Source: Candidatus Chloroploca mongolica (lineage in GTDB: Bacteria; Chloroflexota; Chloroflexia; Chloroflexales; Chloroflexaceae). From it: a stretch of DNA of 64,000 nt. A program made the position numbers and the translations under genes. Location of the stretch: positions 100,025 to 164,024 of the forward strand of contig NZ_SIJK02000007.1 of NCBI RefSeq assembly GCF_004762035.2. Direction: 5' to 3'. The notes under the pieces were generated by a model, which was given only the letters and a program-made list of their open reading frames with translations, was not told where the DNA came from and made no database searches. Below are positions 8,616 through 17,200 of this stretch, piece after piece; position 1 is the first letter of the stretch, and each line of letters starts with the position of its first letter.

Positions 8616-8635
8616 ATTGTGTATATTGGCACAAT
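8616..8635 (+). promoter_or_regulatory. Rex-like operator upstream of cydA
   Basis: The sequence has the form ATTGTG-N8-CACAAT, matching the outer arms and spacing of the Rex (NADH-sensing repressor) box TTGTG-N8-CACAA. It ends 39 nt before the cydA start. The inner bases TATATTGG are not symmetric, so the match is partial. cydABCD operons are known Rex targets in Gram-positive bacteria and actinobacteria. The rex gene itself is not in the window. Confidence 0.5.
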
Positions 8636-8674
8636 CTCTTGATGCCAAGGCTTTGGCCTGGCTCGGAGGCAATG

Positions 8675-10069
8675 ATGGACGTCACCATTCTCGCACGTTG
8701 GCAGTTCGCAATTACGACGGTCTACCACTTCTTTTTTGTTCCCCTCTCGATTGGCCTCTCGCTCCTTGTCGCCATTATGCAGACGGTCTACTTCCGTAGT
8801 GGCAATGAAACCTACAAACGCATGACAAAATTCTGGGGCAAGTTACTCTTGATCAATTTTGCGATCGGGGTAGCTACTGGAATTGTGCAAGAATTTCAGT
8901 TTGGCATGAACTGGGCTGAATATTCACGGTTTGTCGGGGACATCTTTGGGGCTCCGCTGGCAATCGAGGCATTGATGGCCTTTTTCCTCGAATCGACCTT
9001 CCTTGGTCTCTGGCTCTTTGGCTGGAACAAGCTCTCTAAAGGCGTTCATCTCGCCTGCATCTGGATGGTCGCCATCGGGTCAACGATTTCGTCGTTCTGG
9101 ATCCTGGTGGCGAATTCGTTTATGCATCAGCCGGTTGGCTATGTGATCCGCAATGGCCGCGCCGAGATGGAGAGCTTTGGGGCGCTGATTGCCAACGGGC
9201 ATGTCTGGGTGCAGTGGCCGCATACGATGATGGCGGCGATCTGCACAGCGGCCTTCTTTGTGCTGGGTATCAGTGCCTACCATCTGCGCCGCCCACTCAG
9301 CGAGGCTGGGCACGACATGTTCCGCCGCTCGTTCCAGATTGGGGCCATTGCCGCCGTTATCGGGGTGGTCGGCGTCATTCTGGCAGGCCATGCCCAGGCG
9401 CAATATATGATCCAAGTGCAGCCGATGAAAATGGCGGCAGCCGAGGCAATCTGGGAGACCGAGGATCCCGCACCGATGTCGCTCTTTACCATAGCAAGCA
9501 CGCCAGAACAACGCGATCTCTTTGTGATCAAGGTTCCGGGTCTGTTGAGTTTCCTGGCCTACAATCGGTTTGAGGGTGCAGTTCCGGGGATCAAAGATCT
9601 GCAAGCCGAAGCCGAAGCAACGTATGGGCCTGGCAATTATACGCCCAATGTTTTTCTCGCCTACTGGACCTTCCGGGCAATGGTTGGCGCAGGCTTTGCC
9701 ATGCTTGGCCTGGCTGTAGTGGCCCTCTACTCTGTCTTGCGCAATCGCATTACGAGTAGTACGGCTTTTCTCTGGTTGCTGATCCCTGCGATCGGCCTGC
9801 CCTACCTGGCGAATGCGACCGGCTGGATCTTCACCGAGATGGGTCGCCAGCCCTGGATCGTCTATGGCGTGATGTTGACGAGTGAAGGCGTCTCGGCGAC
9901 TGTTGGCGTCGGGTATGTCTTGATGAGTTTGATTGGCTTCACCCTGGTCTATCTAGGCTTGATCGCCGCCACAGTCTTTTTGATGCTGAAATATGCCCGT
10001 CAGGTACCCGGCGAAGAACCTCAGCCGAGCAAACAACCTTCGCTGCGCCCTGCTCCCGCTGGCGACTGA
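8675..10069 (+). CDS. cydA: Cytochrome bd ubiquinol oxidase subunit I
   Basis: Membrane subunit of the high-affinity terminal oxidase that reduces O2 with quinol and carries haems b558, b595 and d. Visible are the haem-ligand His in VYHFFFVPLSIGL near residue 20, the QWPHTMMAA His near 185, and the GRQPW motif inside WIFTEMGRQPWIVYGVML. It has about nine membrane segments and 464 residues, the short-Q-loop type. I prefer the ATG at 8675 because GGAGG ends 5 nt upstream; a Met codon at 8672 is also possible. cydB follows after 14 nt, and a Rex-like box lies just upstream. Confidence 0.95.
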   Translation: MDVTILARWQFAITTVYHFFFVPLSIGLSLLVAIMQTVYFRSGNETYKRMTKFWGKLLLINFAIGVATGIVQEFQFGMNWAEYSRFVGDIFGAPLAIEALMAFFLESTFLGLWLFGWNKLSKGVHLACIWMVAIGSTISSFWILVANSFMHQPVGYVIRNGRAEMESFGALIANGHVWVQWPHTMMAAICTAAFFVLGISAYHLRRPLSEAGHDMFRRSFQIGAIAAVIGVVGVILAGHAQAQYMIQVQPMKMAAAEAIWETEDPAPMSLFTIASTPEQRDLFVIKVPGLLSFLAYNRFEGAVPGIKDLQAEAEATYGPGNYTPNVFLAYWTFRAMVGAGFAMLGLAVVALYSVLRNRITSSTAFLWLLIPAIGLPYLANATGWIFTEMGRQPWIVYGVMLTSEGVSATVGVGYVLMSLIGFTLVYLGLIAATVFLMLKYARQVPGEEPQPSKQPSLRPAPAGD

Positions 10070-10083
10070 AAGGACACCCTGCA

Positions 10084-11097
10084 ATGGATCTCAATATCCT
10101 CTGGTTTATACTCGTCGCCGTGCTCTTTATCGGCTTCTTCATCCTCGAAGGCTTTGATTATGGGGTGGGCATTCTCTTGCCAATTATGGGCAAGACCGAT
10201 ACCGAACGGCGGGTGGTGATCAATACGGTCGGCCCGGTCTGGGATGGCAATGAGGTCTGGGTGCTGACCGCTGGCGGCGCGATCTTTGCGGCCTTTCCGC
10301 ACTGGTATGCGACCCTCTTTAGCGGCTTCTATCTTGCGCTCTTTTTGATGCTGGTCGCTTTGATCATCCGAGCCGTTGCCTTTGAGTACCGCAGCAAGGC
10401 CGAAGATCCCAAATGGCGCGCCTGGTGGGATCGGGGCATTGTCTTTGGTAGTCTGATCCCCGCGATCCTCTGGGGGGTCGCACTCGGCAATATGCTGCGT
10501 GGGGTGCCCATTGATGCCGATATGCACTACGTCGGTACCTTCTTTGACCTGCTGAACCCGTATGCAATCATCGGCGGGTTGACGTCGCTCTCGATGTTTC
10601 TCCTGCACGGGGCGATCTTCTTGAACCTGAAGACAAGCGGTGAACTGAGCGAACGGGCGCTGCACCTGACCCGGCGCATTGGCCCGGTGACAACGGTGAT
10701 GGTTGCGATCTTCATTGTGTCAACGTATCTGATGACCGATTCATTCAGCCGCCTCGGCGTCAATCCCGGCCCGATTCCCATCGCTTCCCTGGGCGCTCTC
10801 TTTGCCGCCGCCTATTTTGTGCATATCGGGCGCCTCGGCTGGGCCTTCTTGATGACCAGCGTCAATATTGGCCTCTCGGTCATTACCATCTTTATGGCGC
10901 TCTTCCCCAGGGTGATGGTCTCAAGCCTCGATCCCGCCTGGAGCCTGACGATCTACAATGCGTCGTCAAGCCCGAAGACCCTGACGATTATGAGCATCGT
11001 CGCCCTGATCTTTATTCCGATCGTGCTGGCGTATCAGACCTGGACCTACTGGGTCTTTCGGCATCGTATAAGCATTGAGAGTGAGTTGACGTATTAG
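10084..11097 (+). CDS. cydB: Cytochrome bd ubiquinol oxidase subunit II
   Basis: A 337-residue membrane partner of CydA. The N-terminal FILEGFDYGVGILLP, the block NTVGPVWDGNEVWVLTAGGA and the repeated four-helix layout are family hallmarks. It overlaps no neighbour. Its TAG stop is the first part of an 18-bp perfect stem-loop, which may partly terminate cydAB before cydDC. The start follows GAAAGGACACCCTGCA, giving a usable ribosome site. Confidence 0.95.
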   Translation: MDLNILWFILVAVLFIGFFILEGFDYGVGILLPIMGKTDTERRVVINTVGPVWDGNEVWVLTAGGAIFAAFPHWYATLFSGFYLALFLMLVALIIRAVAFEYRSKAEDPKWRAWWDRGIVFGSLIPAILWGVALGNMLRGVPIDADMHYVGTFFDLLNPYAIIGGLTSLSMFLLHGAIFLNLKTSGELSERALHLTRRIGPVTTVMVAIFIVSTYLMTDSFSRLGVNPGPIPIASLGALFAAAYFVHIGRLGWAFLMTSVNIGLSVITIFMALFPRVMVSSLDPAWSLTIYNASSSPKTLTIMSIVALIFIPIVLAYQTWTYWVFRHRISIESELTY

Positions 11098-11136
11098 CAT
11101 CGCAGGGGCGGGACTGTCGTCCCGCCCCTGCGATGC
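11097..11136 (+). terminator. Stem-loop at the end of cydB
   Basis: 18-bp perfect GC-rich inverted repeat (11097-11114 with 11119-11136) with a 4-nt loop TGTC. It begins in the cydB stop codon and is not followed by a U-run. It may attenuate transcription into cydD, whose first possible start codon lies inside the right arm. Confidence 0.6.
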
Positions 11137-12863
11137 TTGGGAATATGGCCCGGTTTGGGAATATGACCCGGTCAAGACGATCAAACCTGATGACAACGCA
11201 GCGCCCCTGGTTATGGGTGACGATTGCGCTGGGGGCGTTGACGGCGGTGGTGGCCGTTGGTCAGGCGTTGCTCTTGAGCAGGGTGATTGCGCAGGTCTTT
11301 CTGGGTGGGGCCGATCTGGCCGATGTGCAGGCGCTGCTGCTTGGCCTGGTCGCCCTGGCGCTGCTGCGCGCAGCGCTGAGTTGGGCAGGCGAGATGACGG
11401 GGCAACGGCTCGCCAGTCTCGTCAAGCAGGCGCTCCGTGAACGTGTACTGACACATCTGGTGGCCCTCGGACCGACGTTTGTCCGGGGCGAGCGCAGTGG
11501 CGAACTGGCGAATACGACGCTCGGGGGCGTCGAGGCACTTGATGAGTACCTGAGTCAGTATCTGCCCCAGGTGACGCTAGCAGCGCTGATGCCCTTGATC
11601 GTGCTGGTCTTTGTCCTCCCCTTCGACCCCCTCTCCGGGCTGGTCTTGATGCTGACGGCTCCGCTTATCCCGCTCTTTCTCTGGTTGATTGGCTCGCTCG
11701 CCAAAGAACTGACGGCACGCCAATGGGCCGATATGAGCCGGATGAGTGCCCATTTTCTCGATACACTCCAGGGCTTGACGACGCTCAAGCTTTTTGGGCG
11801 CAGCCGCGAACGCCTGCAAGAGGTTGCGACGATCAGTGCGCAGTTTGGCGATGTGACGATGCAGGTGCTGCGCATTGCGTTTCTTTCGGCCTTTGCCCTC
11901 GAATTGATTGCGAGCCTCAGTACGGCGATCATTGCGGTCGAGATCGGGCTACGGTTGCTCTATGGGCGCATGGCCTTCGAGCCAGCCCTGACGATCCTGA
12001 TCCTCGCGCCAGAGTTCTACCTGCCGCTGCGTCTGCTCGGCCAGCGCCACCACGCCGGCATGGCGGGCAAAGAGGCGCTCGGGCGGATCGAGGCGATCCT
12101 GGCAACCCCAGTGGCTGTGCCACCCTCGCCAATGCGACAGGCACCACCTACGCACGGAGACCTCGAACTCAAGGGGGTTTCATTTGCCTATGACCACGGT
12201 GCCCGTCCGGTCTTGCACCAGTTCGACCTGCGCATTCCGGCGGGGCAGACGGTTGCGCTGGTTGGGCCAAGTGGCGTCGGCAAGAGCAGTGTGGCGGCGC
12301 TGTTGATGGGCTTTGTTCAACCCGACGAAGGCAGCATTTCTGTTGGCGGCGTCCCCCTGACCGAGGTCGATCTGGGCGCGTGGCGGCAGCAGGTGGCCTG
12401 GGTCAGCCAGCATCCGGCACTCTTTTATGGCAGTGTCGCCGAGAATCTGCGCCTGGCGCGCCCCGACGCTTCCGATGAGGCGCTGGAAGTGGCCGCACGT
12501 GCCGCCGGTGCGCACGCTTTCATCACGGCGCTGCCGCAAGGGTATGCCACCCCCATCGGCGAAGGCGGAACACGGCTCTCGGGAGGGCAACGCCAGCGTC
12601 TCGCGCTCGCCCGCGCCTTGCTCAAAGATGCGCCTTTTGTGATCCTCGATGAGCCAACCTCGCACCTTGACCCGGCCAGCGAATTGGAGATCCGCACAGC
12701 GTTGCGTGAGTTGCTGCGCGGTCGGACAGCGCTGATCATCACGCATAGCGCATCACTGCTAGCTGAGGTCGATCACGTGGTGCAACTCGAACCGCTTGGC
12801 GACAAGGAGACGATGGTAGCGCAGGGTTCGCCATCAGCCATGCTGCGGGAGGCCCCGCGATGA
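11133..12863 (+). CDS. cydD: CydD, thiol exporter / cytochrome bd assembly ABC protein
   Basis: Half of the CydDC heterodimeric ABC exporter that moves cysteine/glutathione-type thiols and is needed to assemble cytochrome bd. It has an N-terminal six-helix domain (about residues 25-310), then an ATPase with Walker A GPSGVGKSS, signature LSGGQRQR and Walker B FVILDEPTSHLD. The first Met (11133) sits in the cydB hairpin. Starts at 11145, 11163 or 11190 are more likely, but no clear Shine-Dalgarno decides. It ends in an ATGA overlap with cydC. Confidence 0.88.
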   Translation: MLGNMARFGNMTRSRRSNLMTTQRPWLWVTIALGALTAVVAVGQALLLSRVIAQVFLGGADLADVQALLLGLVALALLRAALSWAGEMTGQRLASLVKQALRERVLTHLVALGPTFVRGERSGELANTTLGGVEALDEYLSQYLPQVTLAALMPLIVLVFVLPFDPLSGLVLMLTAPLIPLFLWLIGSLAKELTARQWADMSRMSAHFLDTLQGLTTLKLFGRSRERLQEVATISAQFGDVTMQVLRIAFLSAFALELIASLSTAIIAVEIGLRLLYGRMAFEPALTILILAPEFYLPLRLLGQRHHAGMAGKEALGRIEAILATPVAVPPSPMRQAPPTHGDLELKGVSFAYDHGARPVLHQFDLRIPAGQTVALVGPSGVGKSSVAALLMGFVQPDEGSISVGGVPLTEVDLGAWRQQVAWVSQHPALFYGSVAENLRLARPDASDEALEVAARAAGAHAFITALPQGYATPIGEGGTRLSGGQRQRLALARALLKDAPFVILDEPTSHLDPASELEIRTALRELLRGRTALIITHSASLLAEVDHVVQLEPLGDKETMVAQGSPSAMLREAPR

Positions 12864-14557
12864 GCACGCCACGCCTGTTCTTACGCCTGCTCGTGCTGAT
12901 CGCGCCTTATCGTGGCTGGTTTGCCATCGCGGTCTTGCTCGGTTTTGCGACGGTGGGCAGCAGCATCGGCCTGATCGCAACGTCATCCTACCTGATCGCC
13001 AGTGCCGCCCTGATGCCCTCGATTGCCGTCTTGAGTATACCGATTGTCGGTGTCCGCTTCTTTGGCATTGCGCGGGCGCTCTTTCGGTATGCCGAGCGTT
13101 ATACGGCGCATACGGCTACCTTCCGGCTGCTCGCAGGGATGCGGGGCTGGTTTTATGAGACAGTCGAACCGCTGGCCCCCGCCGGTCTCATTGATCAGCG
13201 CGGGGGCGACCTGCTCGCACGAGCCGTCGGCGATGTTGAAACGCTTGAGCAATTCTACCTGCGTGTGCTCGCGCCGCCTCTCGTCGCGCTGCTCGCCGGC
13301 CTGCTCGCCTGCGGACTGATGCTCGCCTTTGATCTGCGCCTGGCCCTTATGCTCTTGCTGCTCCTCGGGCTTGCTGGCCTTGTCGTCCCCCTGCTTGTCC
13401 ACGTCCTGAGTCGCCGTTCTGCCGGGGCAAGCATCGCCCACCGTGCCGCCCTCTCGACAAACCTGGTCGAAGGCGTGCAAGCGCTTGACGACCTGCTAGC
13501 GCTTGGGCGAGAGGATCTGCTGCTGGCACGGGTGCGCGAAGATAGTCGCCGCCTGGCGCAGGCCCAGGAACACCTGGCGACGGTACGCGGCCTCGGCAAC
13601 GGCCTCGTACTGTTGCTGAGCCACCTCGCGGCACTAGCAATGCTGCTGCTTGCCATCCCCCTAGTGCGCAACGGCGAGCTCGACGGGGTCTACCTGGCCC
13701 TGCTTGCGCTGACCGCCCTTGCCTCATTTGAAGCCGTGACCCCACTCGCGGTCGCCTTACAGAGCCTCGAAACAAGCCTGGCGGCGGCACGCCGGATCTT
13801 CGCCATCACCGACACCCCAGCGCAGATCAGCAACGAACCAGCCACCTCACCAGAGCCACAAGATTACAGTCTCGAACTGCGCAACGTCAGCTTCAGCTAT
13901 CCCGGCCAGTCCCAGAACGTCCTGGAAAACCTGAGTTTGCGCATCGAAGCGGGGCAGCAACTCGCCCTGATCGGCCCAAGCGGGGTAGGCAAAAGCACCC
14001 TGGTGCAGTTGATTTTGCGCTTCTGGGAAGGATGGAGCGGCGAGATTCTGCTTGGTGGTGTTCCGCTCCGGGCGTATCGCGCCGAAGACGTACGGCAGAT
14101 GATTGGCGTCGTCGCGCAGCACACACACCTCTTCAACGGCACGATCGCCGACAACCTACGCATCGCCCGCCCAATGGCAAGCCAGGCCGAACTGGACGAA
14201 GCGTGTCGGCGCGCCCACCTGAGCGACCTGATCAACCGGCTACCCAACGGCTACGACACCTGGATCGGCGAACAAGGCATGAAACTCAGTGGCGGCGAAC
14301 GTCAACGGCTCGCCATTGCCCGCGCCCTGCTGAAAGACGCCCCGATTCTCATCCTCGACGAACCAACGGCTCATCTCGACCAGACCACCGCCAGCGACGT
14401 CGTCGCCGCACTCGAAGAACTACGCCAGGGGCGCACCACACTCACAATCACCCACCGCCACGAACACCTCGCCAGCGTAGAGCGGATTGTGGAGCTATAC
14501 CAAGCCCGCTGCGGAAACGATGCGGATCATCCCACGACGAAAGGCGCTGAGTCATAA
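12860..14557 (+). CDS. cydC: CydC, thiol exporter / cytochrome bd assembly ABC protein
   Basis: A 565-residue second half-transporter of CydDC. The transmembrane domain spans about residues 15-300 and contains VRFFGIARALFRYAERY, a CydC signature near residue 60. The ATPase shows GPSGVGKST, LSGGERQR and ILILDEPTAHLD, followed by the H-loop ITHRHEHL. It is translationally coupled to cydD by the ATGA overlap. The cydABDC order supports co-expression of the oxidase with its assembly factor. Confidence 0.9.
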   Translation: MSTPRLFLRLLVLIAPYRGWFAIAVLLGFATVGSSIGLIATSSYLIASAALMPSIAVLSIPIVGVRFFGIARALFRYAERYTAHTATFRLLAGMRGWFYETVEPLAPAGLIDQRGGDLLARAVGDVETLEQFYLRVLAPPLVALLAGLLACGLMLAFDLRLALMLLLLLGLAGLVVPLLVHVLSRRSAGASIAHRAALSTNLVEGVQALDDLLALGREDLLLARVREDSRRLAQAQEHLATVRGLGNGLVLLLSHLAALAMLLLAIPLVRNGELDGVYLALLALTALASFEAVTPLAVALQSLETSLAAARRIFAITDTPAQISNEPATSPEPQDYSLELRNVSFSYPGQSQNVLENLSLRIEAGQQLALIGPSGVGKSTLVQLILRFWEGWSGEILLGGVPLRAYRAEDVRQMIGVVAQHTHLFNGTIADNLRIARPMASQAELDEACRRAHLSDLINRLPNGYDTWIGEQGMKLSGGERQRLAIARALLKDAPILILDEPTAHLDQTTASDVVAALEELRQGRTTLTITHRHEHLASVERIVELYQARCGNDADHPTTKGAES

Positions 14558-14698
14558 GCGAACCGCATCTATAGCTGCCAGCCGCTCATCCGGCTGCACC
14601 GTGGCGCTTGCTGATCAACGTACCGAATATCCGTTGCTCGTTACCGATGCGCTTCTGCGCGAAATATGACCGAAAACTCGCATAGACGGCGCATGGGC

Positions 14699-14778
14699 GG
14701 TGTGGCACGGGTATGGCGGGTGGAGGTGGCAAAAGCGCGGTGTGGCACGGGTATGGCGGGCGGAAGTAGCAAAAACGC
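14699..14778. repeat. Two tandem copies of a 40-bp repeat
   Basis: Units at 14699-14738 and 14739-14778 share GGTGTGGCACGGGTATGGCG and differ at four positions. The stretch from 14558 to 14897 has no recognisable gene. A promoter-like GATACAAT stretch near 14843 precedes the small ORF start at 14898. Confidence 0.75.
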
Positions 14779-14897
14779 CGTCTAATTCATGTTCGTTAGG
14801 TCGCCGTAAGCGCGCATCCCTCCCATCGTACCCGCTATGCCCTGTGATACAATAACGATGTCTGTGAATGCTGCGCATCGAAGGAGCGACTGACGTC

Positions 14898-14920
14898 ATG
14901 CGGGTCTATCTTGACCTTCG
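14898..14920 (+). pseudogene. 5' remnant of a PIN-type toxin gene cut by an IS200/IS605 element
   Basis: AAGGAG and an ATG at 14898 start the peptide MRVYLDL, a beginning seen in PIN-domain toxins of the MRVYLD-CC-NRPFDD type. After seven codons the sequence turns into the transposon's left-end hairpin. A matching C-terminal piece lies on the other side of the element at 16671-16751. The middle of the gene is absent. The family assignment rests on few residues. Confidence 0.4.
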
Positions 14921-16671
14921 GGAACCCGCCGCAAGCCGCCGCCCTTTAGGGCGTGCGGTTAGGCGGGTTTCTCGCTGGCTTTAGCCAGAACATCGAACAT
15001 CCTTGCGGTTGTTGTCATTCTATGCTATCCTGTCAACATAGAAATCAACAACTGCAAGGCAGGGCGATGGAGTACCAGCGCGACGAACACCGGGTTCATC
15101 TCATCCTCTATCACCTCGTCTGGACGCCGAAGCGCCGCAAGGCTGTCCTCAAAGATGCGATTGCCGTAGACTGTCGGCGGCTGATTGAGCAGAAGTGCGC
15201 CGAGCAGGGATGGGAGATCGTGGAGCTGGCGATCCAACCCGATCATATCCATCTGTTCGTGCGCGTTTGGCCGAGCGTTTCGGCTGCCGACGTGGTGAAG
15301 GCGGTGAAGGGTCTCACCTCTCACGAGCTACGCGAACGTTATGCCGTCTTGCGGAAACTTCCGTCATTGTGGACGCGCTCCTCCTTTGCCGCGACGGTCG
15401 GGAACGTCGCGAATGAAACCGTGCAGCGGTACATCGCCGCCCAAAAGGGACTCTAGCCAATGGAGCGCAAAGCCTTTCGCTACCGGCTCTATCCCTCCCG
15501 CGCCCAGGAGCGGCTGCTTGATGCCACGCTTGAAACGTGTCGTCGCTTCTATAACGATTGCCTCGCAGAGCGCAAGCAGGCGTGGGAGGACGAGCAGCGC
15601 ACGGTGGGGAAGGTGGCGCAACTGCGCCAGGTGAAGGAGCGGAAGGCCACAAACCCGTGGGCGAAGGACGTGCATAGCCATGTCTTGCAGATCGTGGTAG
15701 ACGATCTGGATAAAGCCTTCCAAGCCTTTTTTCGGCGGCTGAAGGCGGGCGAAGAACCGGGCTACCCGCGCTTTAAGGGGCGCCACCGCTGGCGTTCGTT
15801 CGGCTTCAAGGAGTACGGGAATGGCTTTCGCCTCGACGGGCGACGCTTGAAACTATCAGGTATCGGGCGGATCGCCGTTCGCTGGCATCGTCCGATTGAG
15901 GGTCAGATCAAGACGCTCCGTATCAGCAAGCAGGCGGGGAAGTGGTTCGCCAGTTTCTCCTGCGTGGTAGACGAGCCGACGCCGCTTCCTGCGACCGGGC
16001 AGGATGTGGGGATTGATGTGGGGCTGGCGAGCCTGATTACCACCAGCGCGGGTGAACAGGTTGCGCATCCCCGGTTCTATCGCAAGGCCCAACGGAAGCT
16101 GCGCGTCTGCCAGCGCCGGATCGCACGACGGAAGAAAGGTGGGAAGAACCGCCGTAAGGCCGTGGTGATGCTGCAACGGCAGCATGAGCGGATGAGCAAT
16201 CAGCGCAAAGACTACCTGAACAAGCTGGCGCACGATCTGATAGCGCGCCACGACCGGATCGCGCTCGAAGACCTCACGATCACGCGCATGGTTCATGGGA
16301 ACCTCGCAAAGAGTATTCTGGACGCTGGATGGGGCTACTTGGTTCAGCGACTCACGCACAAGGCTGCAAGCGCCGGTCGTGTGGTCGTTCTGGTAGACCC
16401 ACGGCAGACCTCCAAACGGTGCTCTTCTGGTTGCGGGCATGTCTTCGAGACGCTTTCGTTAGCCGACCGATGGGTTGATTGTCCCCGTTGCGGCCTCTCG
16501 CTCGATAGAGATCACAACGCGGCCATCAACATTCTCAACCGGGGCGGACAGCTCCGTTGGTCGTTAAGCTCGCCAGAAGGCGGGTTGGGCCAAGAAGCCG
16601 CGCGGCTTGAGCCGCTGCGGAGTGTCACAATTGTAGCCTCCAGCGGCCACTTGACGATGATGACCGACTCA
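14921..16671 (+). mobile_element. IS200/IS605-family element with tnpA and tnpB
   Basis: Single-strand transposon carrying an HUH Y1 transposase (tnpA) and a TnpB nuclease in tandem. The left end shows a nested hairpin: AACCCGCC (14923-14930) pairs with GGCGGGTT (14962-14969), with CGCCC-TTTA-GGGCG inside. At the right end, GCCGCTGCGGAG near 16607 can pair with CTCCAGCGGC about 15 nt later. That interval would also hold the 3' part of a TnpB guide (omega) RNA. Both boundaries are estimates, taken from where the flanking gene remnants stop and resume. No target duplication is expected for this family. Confidence 0.75.
15067..15456 (+). CDS. tnpA: IS200/IS605 transposase TnpA (Y1 HUH)
   Basis: A 129-residue HUH single-stranded DNA transposase. 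The HUH motif is PDHIHLF near residue 60, and the nucleophilic tyrosine is in ETVQRYIAAQKG near residue 123. LILYHLVWTPKRR at the N-terminus is typical. I chose Met 15067 (MEYQRDEHR) over the longer frame from 14953, which would read through the left-end hairpin. The length matches the family and no residue is obviously missing, so it may be active. tnpB follows after 3 nt. Confidence 0.92.
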   Translation: MEYQRDEHRVHLILYHLVWTPKRRKAVLKDAIAVDCRRLIEQKCAEQGWEIVELAIQPDHIHLFVRVWPSVSAADVVKAVKGLTSHELRERYAVLRKLPSLWTRSSFAATVGNVANETVQRYIAAQKGL

Positions 16672-16674
16672 TGA
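15460..16674 (+). CDS. tnpB: TnpB, RNA-guided nuclease of IS200/IS605
   Basis: A 404-residue TnpB (Cas12 ancestor family). RuvC residues are visible: Asp in GIDVGLASL near 187, Glu in IALEDLTI near 270, and Asp in SLDRDHNAAINIL near 350. The zinc-ribbon cysteines CSSGCGH and CPRCG lie between the last two. The N-terminal FRYRLYPSRAQERLL is the usual start. All catalytic positions are present, so it may be active. Its stop overlaps the ATG of the short downstream remnant (ATGA at 16671). Confidence 0.92.
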   Translation: MERKAFRYRLYPSRAQERLLDATLETCRRFYNDCLAERKQAWEDEQRTVGKVAQLRQVKERKATNPWAKDVHSHVLQIVVDDLDKAFQAFFRRLKAGEEPGYPRFKGRHRWRSFGFKEYGNGFRLDGRRLKLSGIGRIAVRWHRPIEGQIKTLRISKQAGKWFASFSCVVDEPTPLPATGQDVGIDVGLASLITTSAGEQVAHPRFYRKAQRKLRVCQRRIARRKKGGKNRRKAVVMLQRQHERMSNQRKDYLNKLAHDLIARHDRIALEDLTITRMVHGNLAKSILDAGWGYLVQRLTHKAASAGRVVVLVDPRQTSKRCSSGCGHVFETLSLADRWVDCPRCGLSLDRDHNAAINILNRGGQLRWSLSSPEGGLGQEAARLEPLRSVTIVASSGHLTMMTDS

Positions 16675-16751
16675 AGCGCTTGAAGGTGATTGCATCAATA
16701 ACCATAGCGATCGTAACGCCGTTGGAGTTGATTCAGGAGGTGCTCCCGTGA
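16671..16751 (+). pseudogene. 3' remnant of the interrupted PIN-type gene
   Basis: A 26-codon frame, MKRLKVIASITIAIVTPLEL and on to LP-stop, resembles the C-terminal strand of PIN toxins (the ...VNPVEFI-like ending). It overlaps the tnpB stop by ATGA at its start and the next gene by GTGA at its end. It probably belonged to the gene whose first codons are at 14898-14920. It may still be translated and couple tnpB to the downstream gene. This is inference from length, position and weak similarity. Confidence 0.4.
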
Positions 16752-16969
16752 GCAGCATACAACCGTTACCGCTGGCTGAGTTGAATACGCGGGCACTACG
16801 CGTGCTTATTCAAGAGATGGGTGTGGTAAACACGGCGCGTTTCATTCATCAATATACGCACGGCTTTGGGGACTATACCCAAGAGCGAGAACAGCTTTTC
16901 ACCGATCTTACCATTGATGATATTGTTGCCGCCGTAGAGCGCGACCCGAAGAGTGGGCGCGACTTTTGA
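16748..16969 (+). CDS. Small conserved hypothetical protein, antitoxin-like
   Basis: 73 residues with a GTG start that overlaps the preceding frame; CAGGAGG lies 6-8 nt upstream, which decides the start. The body LRVLIQEMGVVNTARFIHQYTHGFGDYTQEREQ is a pattern I associate with small proteins adjoining PIN toxins in cyanobacteria and Chloroflexota. It has no catalytic motif and no membrane segment. It was probably the partner of the PIN gene destroyed by the IS element. The exact family is not named with confidence. Confidence 0.6.
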   Translation: MSSIQPLPLAELNTRALRVLIQEMGVVNTARFIHQYTHGFGDYTQEREQLFTDLTIDDIVAAVERDPKSGRDF

Positions 16970-17200
16970 AGGCGGTACTATAAACCATAGATGAGTGGAA
17001 AGCTGCCCTGACGGTTGCAAAGGGCGTACTTGGATTGCCGAAGCGTCATCGTTTGGCTAGGTATGTTTCGTTTGTTCTGGCAGTACTGCTGTGCTACCAT
17101 TACCAAAGTACAGAACTGTCAGGCATTAAAATGAGGCACGCAGGCCATGCCGCGCCTCGCTGCGCCATGGCGTCAACGAAACCCACATCCAGCATAGGCA

